Shown here: one piece after another, positions 1 through 6,412 of the stretch
How the letters are laid out: each line of letters begins with the position of its first letter
Position numbering within the stretch: the stretch's first letter is position 1
Assembly (NCBI GenBank): GCA_025925615.1
Contig: JAICLN010000213.1
Span: forward strand, 1 to 7,419
Direction: 5' to 3'
Origin: Actinomycetospora sp.
GTDB taxonomy: Bacteria > Actinomycetota > Actinomycetes > Mycobacteriales > Pseudonocardiaceae
DNA: 7,419 nt
Translations under genes and position numbers: made by a program
Notes under the pieces: generated by a model
The model's input: only the letters and a program-made list of their open reading frames with translations
Database searches by the model: none
Told to the model about the DNA's origin: nothing

Positions 1-485
1 ACCAGCCGCTCCCCCACCTTCGGCACGCTGCGCAGGTCGGCGATGAAGTCGCCGACGACGCCGTGCACGTCGAGGTCCGGGTAGCCCGCGACGAGGGCCG
101 GCAGGGCCTCCTCGAGCGCGGCCGCCGAGACGTCGACGGGGATGTAGTGGCGCAGCGTCCCGGCGCGGGACAGCGCGTCGAGCAGGAGGGTCGACTTGGT
201 CGACGACCCCGAACCGAGCTCGACGAAGGTGTCGGCGCCGGAGATGCGGGCGATCTCCTCGGCGCCCGTCGTCAGGGCCTCGCGCACGGCCGCGACCGGG
301 TAGTACTCGGGGTGCGCGGTGATCTGCTCGAACAGCTCCGAGCCGCGGGCGTCGTAGAGCCACTGCGGCCGGAGCACCTTCGGTGTGGACATCAGGCCGC
401 GGCGCGCGTCCTCGCGGAGCGCCGCGTCGGCGTCCGCCTCGGTGAGGTGCACGTCGAGGGCGGCCAGGGTCCCGGGGGTGTTCAC
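1..485 (-). CDS. egtD: EgtD, histidine N-alpha-methyltransferase (partial, C-terminal part beyond the left edge)
   Basis: SAM-dependent enzyme that trimethylates the alpha-amino group of L-histidine to hercynine, the first committed step of ergothioneine synthesis, in the cytoplasm. Only 161 codons and two bases are visible; family members are about 320 residues, so about half is missing. Visible marks: STPK (33-36), WLYD (42-45), the histidine-site segment PEYYP (59-63), the SAM-binding loop VELGSGSSTKS (88-98) and the acidic VDV (117-119). By alignment from memory with Mycobacterium smegmatis EgtD, Tyr44 and Tyr61 correspond to its histidine-site Tyr39 and Tyr56. The GTG at 485 is the start because an in-frame TGA lies at 497-495 with no other start between, and the resulting N-terminus matches the family. 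No convincing Shine-Dalgarno precedes it; the bases just upstream are C-rich. It lies 91 bp after egtC and is probably the fourth gene of the operon. Confidence 0.93.
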   Translation of the reverse strand, partial: MNTPGTLAALDVHLTEADADAALREDARRGLMSTPKVLRPQWLYDARGSELFEQITAHPEYYPVAAVREALTTGAEEIARISGADTFVELGSGSSTKSTLLLDALSRAGTLRHYIPVDVSAAALEEALPALVAGYPDLDVHGVVGDFIADLRSVPKVGERL

Positions 486-576
486 GGTGGGGGGTCACGT
501 CCGATCGGTTCGCGGCTCGCCCGGGCAGGGGCGGGCCTGGTTCACGTCGTCGGGGGCGGCCCGGTGGCCGCGCGGA

Positions 577-1344
577 TCAGGTCAGGGAGGTGACCTCGGG
601 GGTGGTGGCGCCGGCGCCGCGGACGACGACGGCGGAGAGGTCCGGGACGGCGACCCAGTCGGGGTCGTCGTCGAGAGGCTCGGAGGCGACGGTGACCCCG
701 TCGGGGCCGGCCCGCCAGGAGAGCGCGTGGTCCACGGCCGTCGCGACGAGCGTGGGGTCGCCGGTGTGGTCCGTGGTCAGGAGCAGGACGTTCAGCCGAG
801 AGCCGGGGGCGGCGGCGAGGGCGCGGGTGACGACGTCGAGCACGGCGTCGGCGGGGTCCTTGCCCGCGTCGAGGTGGCGGCGCACGAGGGCCCACAGCAC
901 CGCCGAGTCGGTCGGCGCCTCGAGCGTCATCAGCGTCTCGGTGTCGAGCTCGCCCGCCAGGTCGGCCAGGCTGCCCGGCCAGCCCCGCACGACGCCGTTG
1001 TGGCTGAAGATCCGGGTGCCGTCCCGGAACGGGGCGCACGCCCCCACCGAGACCGGCATCCCGACCGTCGCCGACCGCACCGCCGCGACGAACGCGGGGC
1101 TCGCCACCGCCGTCGCGAGGTCGAGGAACGAGGCGTCGGTCCACATCGGCACGGGCCGGCGGTAGGAGTGCGCCGAACCGTCGCCGGCGAGCCACCCGAC
1201 CCCGAACCCGTCGGCGTTCACGGTGCCGCCGCCGCGCATGTCCGCCGGGGCGTAGGCCTGCACGAGCAGGGAGTGCGACGGCTCGGTGACCCGCGAGGCG
1301 AGGGTCACCGGCCGGGGGCCCACGTGGGCCAGGTGTCGGCACAT
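577..1344 (-). CDS. egtC: EgtC, gamma-glutamyl hercynylcysteine sulfoxide amidohydrolase
   Basis: Class II (Ntn-type) glutamine-amidotransferase-fold hydrolase that removes the glutamyl group from gamma-glutamyl-hercynylcysteine sulfoxide, after EgtB. It has 255 residues, a normal length. It begins MCRHL, so removal of Met exposes the nucleophile Cys2. Further family motifs are NADGFGVGW (43-51), RSATVGMP (90-97), SHNGVV (114-119) and SEPLDDDPDW (221-230). I chose the ATG at 1344 because it places the catalytic Cys second. An in-frame GTG at 1356-1354 overlaps the egtB stop as GTGA, but would add four residues before the Met and bury the nucleophile. The chosen start lies 8 bp after the egtB stop with only a weak GGGA-like ribosome site inside the egtB end, suggesting translational coupling. 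The stop is TGA at 579-577. Confidence 0.95.
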   Translation of the reverse strand: MCRHLAHVGPRPVTLASRVTEPSHSLLVQAYAPADMRGGGTVNADGFGVGWLAGDGSAHSYRRPVPMWTDASFLDLATAVASPAFVAAVRSATVGMPVSVGACAPFRDGTRIFSHNGVVRGWPGSLADLAGELDTETLMTLEAPTDSAVLWALVRRHLDAGKDPADAVLDVVTRALAAAPGSRLNVLLLTTDHTGDPTLVATAVDHALSWRAGPDGVTVASEPLDDDPDWVAVPDLSAVVVRGAGATTPEVTSLT

Positions 1345-1352
1345 GCCCGGGG

Positions 1353-2711
1353 TCACGCGTCCCGGGCGCAGCGGAAACCGGAGAAGATCTGCCGGCGGAT
1401 CGGCAGGTCCCAGTTCCGGAACGTGGTGCGGGCGTTGACGGTCCCGACCCCGAACGACGATCCCCGCAGCATCCGGAAGTCGCCGCCGAAGAACACCTCG
1501 GAGTACTCCTTGTACGGGAACGGTGCGAATCCCGGGTAGCCCTCGAAGCCCGAGTCGCACCACTCCCAGACGTCCCCGACGAGCTGGTGCACCCCGAGCG
1601 GGGTCGCGCCGGCCGGGTAGGCGCCGACGGGGGCCGGCTGCAGGTGGCGCTGGTCGAGGTTGGCGCGCTCGGGGGTCGGGTCGTCGTCGCCCCAGGGCCA
1701 CCGACGGGTCCGTCCCGTCGTCGGGTCGTGCCGCGCCGCGTACTCCCACTCGACCTCGGTGGGCAGGCGCCGGCCGGCCCACGTGGCGTAGGCCAGCGCC
1801 TCGTGGAAGCACACGTGCACGACCGGCTGGTCCGCGACCTCGGCGATCGGCTCGCGGGCCCCGAACGACGTGCGGTGCCACGCGCCATCGACGCGCTCCC
1901 ACGTCATCGGTGCGGTCCAGCCCTCGTCGGTGATGTGCGCCCACCCGGCCTCGGACCACAGCTCGCGCCGCGTGTACCCGCCGTCGTCGAGGAAACGGGC
2001 GTACTCGCCGTTGGTCACCGGGACGGCGTCGAGTCCGAAGGGCGCGACCTCGACGCGGTGGGCGGGCCGCTCGTTGTCCAGTGCGTAGACGTCGGGACCG
2101 GTGCCGTCGGTGCCCATCGTGAAGGTGCCGCCGGGGTGGAGCACCTCGGTGCCGGCCAGCTCCCGGGCCCGCGACGACGCCGGGGGTGGTGGGGCGTGCA
2201 GGGCCTTCGGCCCGAGCCGCAGCTGGTGGGTGGCGAGCATCGTCTCGACGTGCTGCTGCTCGTGCTGGGCGATCATGCCGAACACGAAGCCCTCGTCCAT
2301 GAGCCGGCGCCCGTCGGGTCCCGCGTCCTCGAGGATCGCCAGGGCGCGCTCGCGGACCGCCGCACCGTAGGCCCGTGCCTCGACCGGGTCGAGCAGGGGC
2401 AGGTCGGGCCGTCCGGATCGCGGGTTGGTGAACGCGTCGTAGAGGTGGTCGATGTCCTCGCGCACGCCGGGACCGGGGTCCTCGCCCGGGCCGGTCCGGC
2501 GCACCAGCCAGAAGTCCTCCATGTTGGCGATGTGTGCGACGTCCCAGTGCAGGGGCGACATCAGCGGGGAGTGCTGGCGGGTGAGCTCGGCGTCGTCGAC
2601 CGCGTCGGTCAACGCCTGCGTGCGGCGGCGGGCGGTGCGCAGCTCGTCGGCGAGCCGCCGGCGCAGCTCGTCGGGGTAGCGGGTCGGCGGGGTGGAGAGA
2701 TCGCTGGTCAT
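1353..2711 (-). CDS. egtB: EgtB, hercynine oxygenase / sulfoxide synthase (non-heme iron)
   Basis: Iron-dependent enzyme that uses O2 to join hercynine and gamma-glutamylcysteine into gamma-glutamyl-hercynylcysteine sulfoxide. The 452 residues have the usual two-part architecture: an N-terminal DinB-like helical domain (about 15-170) and a C-terminal formylglycine-generating-enzyme-like domain (about 188-450). The three-His iron site is visible as H60 in WDVAHIANME and H150/H154 in QHEQQHVETM. The C-terminal domain starts at HPGGTFTMGT (192-201) and carries RLPTEVEWEYAA (315-326), GDVWEW (379-384) and NWDLPIRRQIFSGFRCA (433-449); D435 and R439 match the substrate-binding Asp/Arg pair of the mycobacterial enzyme. 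The active-site Tyr should lie in the 392-403 segment, but I cannot say which one it is. The ATG overlaps the egtA stop by four bases (ATGA), and a GGGAG ribosome site sits 10 nt upstream inside egtA. Using gamma-glutamylcysteine, made by the adjacent egtA, is the mycobacterial-type route. Confidence 0.96.
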   Translation of the reverse strand: MTSDLSTPPTRYPDELRRRLADELRTARRRTQALTDAVDDAELTRQHSPLMSPLHWDVAHIANMEDFWLVRRTGPGEDPGPGVREDIDHLYDAFTNPRSGRPDLPLLDPVEARAYGAAVRERALAILEDAGPDGRRLMDEGFVFGMIAQHEQQHVETMLATHQLRLGPKALHAPPPPASSRARELAGTEVLHPGGTFTMGTDGTGPDVYALDNERPAHRVEVAPFGLDAVPVTNGEYARFLDDGGYTRRELWSEAGWAHITDEGWTAPMTWERVDGAWHRTSFGAREPIAEVADQPVVHVCFHEALAYATWAGRRLPTEVEWEYAARHDPTTGRTRRWPWGDDDPTPERANLDQRHLQPAPVGAYPAGATPLGVHQLVGDVWEWCDSGFEGYPGFAPFPYKEYSEVFFGGDFRMLRGSSFGVGTVNARTTFRNWDLPIRRQIFSGFRCARDA

Positions 2712-4066
2712 CGGTGGTCAGCTCCCGGTACGGGCTCGTCCGGATAGGGGCTCTCGTCGGCAGGGGCGAGGTCGCCCTCGCCGGGCTCGCCGACCGGGCC
2801 GTCCGCCGGGCACAGTCCGCGCAGGACGCGGCGCTCGGCGACCTCCCCGACGAGGCCGGCGAGGGCCGGGTCGGTGGTGAGCAGGCGCCGGTGGGCGAGC
2901 TCGACGAGGGTGCCCGCCGCGCGGCACAGCACGGAGTCGGCCAGGCCGTGGCGCGCCGCGGCGGCCCAGCGGTCGACCGCGGGGGCGACGGCGTCGCGAG
3001 CGCGGTCGAGGGTGGCGGGGTCGGAGAGCAGGGCCGTCACGACCGCGACCGGGATCGCCCACTCGTCGCCGGGCTGCTCGTCGAGGTACCGGACCTCGAC
3101 GTGGCCGTGGGGCCGGACCGGCGGGAAGAGCGTCGTCAGGTGGTAGTCGAGGTCCTCGCGGGTCGGCCGGACGTCGAGCCCGCCCTCGCCGTCGATCCAG
3201 TCCCCGAACGTGACCGCGGGCGGGGCGCTCCAGCCGCCGTCCCGGCGCACGCAGAGCAGGCTGGTGTCCAGGGCCCGCTCGGCCCATTCGATGGCCGGGT
3301 CCGGGCCGAGCCCGACCGGCGGCCGGGTGCGCTCCGGGTCGAGCGTGAGCCAGCTCGCCATGCGGGAGGACTTCCAGCCGGTGCGCCGGCCGTGCACCGC
3401 CGGGGAGTTCGCGAACGTCGCCACGAGCGTCGGCCCGAACTCGTGCAGGGCCTGCCAGCGGTCGGTGACCGCGGGACCGTCCCCGGCGTCGAGGCAGACC
3501 TGCACCGCCGACGTCGAGCACATCATGGTGCGGCCGTGCGGACCGACGCGGTCGAACGCCGCCTCCATGGCGGCGTAGCGCGGGACGCGGAGGATCCGGC
3601 GGGGCGGACGCAGCGGGTCCGCGGCCCGGGACACGAGGACGAGGTCCTCCTCCGCGAGCAGGGAGCGGATGACCGCCGTGTCGGTGCGGATCGCGTCGAC
3701 GAGGGGGGCGAGGCCCTCGACCGGCGGGGTGGCGATCTCCACCTGGCCCCCGGGCTCGACGGTCACCGTGCTCCCGGCGGGGAGCGGGTCCGGAGGATCG
3801 GGGGCGAGGGCCGTGGGTCCTGCGCCGTTCGCCGCGGGGAGCGAGGAGCGGAGGGTGCCCGGCGCGTGGCGGCCGAGGGCACGCAGGAGGACGGCGGGGT
3901 CGAGCTGATCGCTGGGATGGGACGCGGACCGGACGAGCCATTCGAGCTCGGCACCGACGAATCTCGGCGGCCCGTGCTTGAAACAGATGGACGCGACGTA
4001 GGCGGCGGCCGCGGCGCGATCAGGGATCGGCGCCGCGGGATCCAGCTCGACCACGGGAGCAGCCAT
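2708..4066 (-). CDS. egtA: EgtA, glutamate-cysteine ligase of the ergothioneine pathway
   Basis: ATP-dependent ligase (GCS2 family) that makes gamma-glutamylcysteine, the sulfur donor used by EgtB. It has 452 residues. Family marks in order: FVGAELEWLV (36-45) with the metal-binding Glu region, TVEPGGQVEIATPP (102-115), the CSTSAVQVCLD segment (183-193), FANSPAVHGRRTGWKSSRMA (218-237) and EVRYLDEQPGDEW (324-336). After about residue 418 there is an acidic, Pro/Gly-rich tail (to 452) with no recognisable motif, probably disordered. The start at 4066 is preferred over an ATG 39 codons further upstream because a purine-rich Shine-Dalgarno tract directly precedes it, and because the upstream codons give an Arg-rich stretch unlike the family. 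It is the first gene of the egt operon; its stop overlaps the egtB start. Assignment as EgtA rather than a generic GCS2 enzyme rests on family motifs and operon context. Confidence 0.95.
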   Translation of the reverse strand: MAAPVVELDPAAPIPDRAAAAAYVASICFKHGPPRFVGAELEWLVRSASHPSDQLDPAVLLRALGRHAPGTLRSSLPAANGAGPTALAPDPPDPLPAGSTVTVEPGGQVEIATPPVEGLAPLVDAIRTDTAVIRSLLAEEDLVLVSRAADPLRPPRRILRVPRYAAMEAAFDRVGPHGRTMMCSTSAVQVCLDAGDGPAVTDRWQALHEFGPTLVATFANSPAVHGRRTGWKSSRMASWLTLDPERTRPPVGLGPDPAIEWAERALDTSLLCVRRDGGWSAPPAVTFGDWIDGEGGLDVRPTREDLDYHLTTLFPPVRPHGHVEVRYLDEQPGDEWAIPVAVVTALLSDPATLDRARDAVAPAVDRWAAAARHGLADSVLCRAAGTLVELAHRRLLTTDPALAGLVGEVAERRVLRGLCPADGPVGEPGEGDLAPADESPYPDEPVPGADHR

Positions 4067-4082
4067 CTCTCCCCCTCTCCTC
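4067..4082 (-). promoter_or_regulatory. Ribosome binding site of egtA
   Basis: Read on the minus strand, the 16 bases before the egtA ATG are entirely purines. They contain AGGAG ending 10 nt upstream of the start and GGGGGAG closer in. It is the strongest Shine-Dalgarno tract I saw among the window's genes, and it decides the egtA start over the upstream in-frame ATG at 4183. Confidence 0.65.
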
Positions 4083-4196
4083 GGCGGACCCCATCGCCTC
4101 GCCCCGTACGGACGAGTTCCCGCGGACCGCGGATGACCGAACGTGGTGCAGGTCCCGCGGCTCCGTCGACGGGCGGGGATCACGCGCCCCGCACGC

Positions 4197-4211
4197 CCCG
4201 GGAGTCCCGGG
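4197..4211. repeat. 15-bp perfect inverted repeat upstream of egtA
   Basis: CCCGGGAGTCCCGGG is symmetric on both sides of a single central base (7-bp arms). It lies about 130 bp before the egtA ATG. It could bind a dimeric regulator or form a tiny hairpin in the leader. Such GC-only arms also arise often by chance in DNA of this composition, so its function is uncertain. Confidence 0.4.
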
Positions 4212-4324
4212 AAGGACGGCGATCGACGCTACACGGCGGTTCCGTGGGCTGCAGTCGTTCGCCGTCCCGGTGTTCGTCGTATCACTGCCCCCCGACACCG
4301 TGCCCCGGGACGATCACCGAGGGA

Positions 4325-6205
4325 TCACGCCGCCGGCGCGAACTGGGTGTGGTGCAGGTCCGCGTAACGCCCGCCGCGCGCCAGCAGCAGCTCGTGCGGG
4401 CCCTGCTCGACGACCCGCCCGTCCTCCACGACGGCGATGCTGTCGGCGCTGCGGATGGTGGAGAGGCGGTGCGCGATGACGATGGCCGTGCGTCCGACCA
4501 GCGCCTCCGCGAGCGCCTCCTGCACCGCCACCTCGGACTCCGAGTCCAGGTGCGCGGTGGCCTCGTCGAGGATCACGACCCGGGGCGCCGCGAGCAGCAG
4601 GCGCGCGATCGTGAGGCGCTGACGCTCGCCGCCGGAGAGCCGGTAGCCGCGCTCGCCGATGACGGTGTCGAGGCCCTCGGGCAGCTGGCGCACCAGCGGG
4701 CCGAGCCGGGCGCGCTCGAGGGCGGTGAACAGTTCGGCGTCGGTGGCGTCGGGCTTCGCGTAGCGCAGGTTCCCGGCGACGGTGTCGTGGAAGAGGTGGC
4801 CGTCCTGGGTGACGACGCCGACGGCGCCCCGCAGGTCGGCGAACGACAGGTCCCGGATGTCGGTCCACGCCCCAGGCCCTCCCAGCTCGACCGCGCCGGA
4901 GTCGACGTCGTAGAGCCGCGGGACCAGTGAGGCGATCGTCGACTTGCCCGCTCCCGAGGGCCCGACGAGCGCCAGCATCTGCCCCGGCCGGACCTCGAGG
5001 TCCACCCCGTGCAGCACCTCGGCGTTCTCCGTGCGGTCGAGCGTGGCGACCTCCTCGAGGCTGGCCAGTGAGACCTCCTCGGCGCCGGGGTAGGTGAACC
5101 GCACCGCCTCCAGGCGCACCCCGACCGCCTCGTGCGCGGGCAGCGGCGTCGGGTCGGCGCGCTCGACGATCGAGGGCGGCAGGTCGAGCACCTCGAAGAC
5201 CCGCTCGAAGCTGACCAGGGCGCTCATCACGTCCACGCGGGCGTTGGCGAGCTGCGTCAGCGGCCCGTAGAGACGTGTGAGCAGGAGGGCGAGGCTCACG
5301 ACGGTGCCCGCGTCGATCCGGCCGGTGATCGCGAGCCACCCGCCCACGCCGTAGACCATCGCCTGGGCCAGCTGGCTGACCAGCGTCAGGGCGGTCATGA
5401 ACACCCGGTTGGCCATCGCGGTCCGGACCCCGATGGCGCGCACCCGGTCCGCCCGGTCCCCGAACTCCTCGGCCTCGGCCTCCGGCCGCCCGAAGAGCTT
5501 GACCAGGGTCGCGCCGCCGGCGGAGAAGCGCTCGGTCATCTGCCCGGTCATCGCGGCGTTGAGGCCCGCCGACTCGCGCTGGAGGGCCGCGATGGTCCGG
5601 CCCATCCGCCGCGCGGGCAGGATGAAGATCGGGAGCAGGACGAGGGCGAGCAGCGTCACCTGCCACGCGAGGGTGATCATCACCGCGACGGTGAGCACGA
5701 GCTGGATGACGTTCGTGACCAGGCCGGACAGCGTCGAGGTGAACGCCCGCTGTGCGCCGATGACGTCGTTGTTCAGCCGGCTGACGAGCGAGCCGGTGCG
5801 GGTGCGGGTGAAGAACGCGACCGGCATCGACTGGACGTGCGAGAACACCGCACGCCGCAGGTCGTAGATCAGCCCCTCGCCGATCCGCGAGCTCATCCAG
5901 CGCTCGGCCAGCCCCGACAGCGAGTCGACGACGGCGAGCCCGGCGATCGCCGCGGCGATGACGATGACGGTGCCCAGGCCGTTCCGGTGCACGATCGCGT
6001 CGACGACCTTGCCGGCCAGCACCGGCACCCCCACCGCGATGACGGCCGAGACCGTGGTCAGCGCGAGGAACCCGTACAGCATCCGGTGGTGGGCCGACGC
6101 GAAGCGCCAGATGCGGCCCAACATGCCGCGCGGGACGGAGCGCGGCAGCTTGTCCCCCTGCGACATGGACATCATCAACATCCAGGCGTTCTCCACGCCG
6201 CTCAC
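4325..6205 (-). CDS. ABC exporter, fused transmembrane and ATPase domains (type IV/MsbA-like fold)
   Basis: A 626-residue half-transporter expected to act in the cytoplasmic membrane as a homo- or heterodimer that uses ATP to export a substrate. Six hydrophobic segments lie roughly at 42-65, 78-97, 160-180, 183-199, 270-292 and 300-318. The nucleotide-binding domain has the A-loop Tyr372 (RFTYPG), Walker A GPSGAGKS (415-422), Q-loop Gln467, signature LSGGERQR (523-530), Walker B VVILDEA (543-549) with catalytic Glu548, D-loop AHLD (551-554) and H-loop His579. All catalytic residues are present, so it should not be a degenerate half needing a partner for activity. About 20 extra residues (375-395) lie between the A-loop and the strand leading to Walker A. 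The start is uncertain: GTG 6205, GTG 6196 (GGGGTGA five bases upstream) or ATG 6181 (GGAGAA upstream). I kept the longest, because related proteins carry an N-terminal AW..M..SM segment. Substrate unknown; a promoter-like element with a palindrome lies just upstream. Confidence 0.9.
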   Translation of the reverse strand: MSGVENAWMLMMSMSQGDKLPRSVPRGMLGRIWRFASAHHRMLYGFLALTTVSAVIAVGVPVLAGKVVDAIVHRNGLGTVIVIAAAIAGLAVVDSLSGLAERWMSSRIGEGLIYDLRRAVFSHVQSMPVAFFTRTRTGSLVSRLNNDVIGAQRAFTSTLSGLVTNVIQLVLTVAVMITLAWQVTLLALVLLPIFILPARRMGRTIAALQRESAGLNAAMTGQMTERFSAGGATLVKLFGRPEAEAEEFGDRADRVRAIGVRTAMANRVFMTALTLVSQLAQAMVYGVGGWLAITGRIDAGTVVSLALLLTRLYGPLTQLANARVDVMSALVSFERVFEVLDLPPSIVERADPTPLPAHEAVGVRLEAVRFTYPGAEEVSLASLEEVATLDRTENAEVLHGVDLEVRPGQMLALVGPSGAGKSTIASLVPRLYDVDSGAVELGGPGAWTDIRDLSFADLRGAVGVVTQDGHLFHDTVAGNLRYAKPDATDAELFTALERARLGPLVRQLPEGLDTVIGERGYRLSGGERQRLTIARLLLAAPRVVILDEATAHLDSESEVAVQEALAEALVGRTAIVIAHRLSTIRSADSIAVVEDGRVVEQGPHELLLARGGRYADLHHTQFAPAA

Positions 6206-6230
6206 CCCGTTCGCTCGGACCTCGGCACCG

Positions 6231-6261
6231 AGCGTGCGACCTCGACGATTGTTGAGGTCAA
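6231..6261 (-). promoter_or_regulatory. Candidate MerR/SoxR-type promoter-operator for the ABC exporter
   Basis: On the minus strand a -35 hexamer TTGACC (6261-6256) is followed, after exactly 19 bp, by CACGCT (6236-6231), which keeps the two most conserved -10 bases (A at position 2, T at position 6). The long spacer contains an inverted repeat, GACCTC-N10-GAGGTC (6259-6238), in which 9 of 11 base pairs are symmetric. A 19-bp spacer filled by an operator is the hallmark of promoters activated by MerR-family proteins, and CCTCAA/TTGAGG arms are known from SoxR sites. Here one arm reads TCGAGG and the centre differs, so the exact regulator is not assigned. The predicted transcription start would be near 6224, giving a short leader of about 20 nt before the GTG at 6205. 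Confidence 0.5.
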
Positions 6262-6412
6262 GCGGACGAGCAGGCGCGGGTCACGTCCGGCGGGTGGTGG
6301 TCCGCCGGTCCGGGTGTCGAGTATCCGCGACCACCCCGGACCGCGCTCGTGGGTGGGGCGGGTGTTCGCCGTCGGCGCAGCGCCCTGCGGCGAGCGCGCA
6401 CCTCGGCCCGAT

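Larger units (their letters stand above)
4067..4324 (-). other. Intergenic region between exporter stop and egtA (probable egt promoter and leader)
   Basis: 258 bp separate the exporter stop from the egtA ATG. No gene-like frame is credible here. Because the gap is long and both genes point left, it most likely holds the egt operon promoter, but no strong -35/-10 pair stands out. The best -10 candidate is TAGCGT at 4231-4226 on the minus strand, with no good -35. The region holds several short perfect inverted repeats: CCCGGGAGTCCCGGG (4197-4211), CCGCGG on both sides of a single A (4120-4132), and CCGTACGG (4104-4111). These could be operators or merely reflect base composition. No hairpin followed by a T tract was seen after the exporter. 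Confidence 0.4.

Noticed and set aside
577..1959. The egtC frame stays open for 205 further codons upstream, into egtB.
   Set aside because: The upstream part is Arg/Gly/Pro-rich and out of frame inside egtB; the family N-terminus MCRHL begins at 1344.
4067..4183. A 39-residue N-terminal extension of EgtA from an ATG at 4183.
   Set aside because: The extension is Arg-rich and unlike the family, and a strong ribosome site sits directly before the ATG at 4066.
4264..4311. Inverted repeat GTCCCGG/CCGGGAC after the exporter as a terminator.
   Set aside because: Seven-base arms around a 34-base loop, with no T tract; too weak to call.
2714..4930. A 738-codon plus-strand open frame opposite egtA and the end of the exporter.
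   Set aside because: Low-complexity Arg/Gly/Val-rich translation, antisense to motif-rich genes, no ribosome site or domain.
6238..6259. Calling the palindrome a SoxR box outright.
   Set aside because: Only the outer arms agree with the classical SoxR site; the central bases and one arm differ, and no soxR gene is visible, so only MerR-like geometry is claimed.
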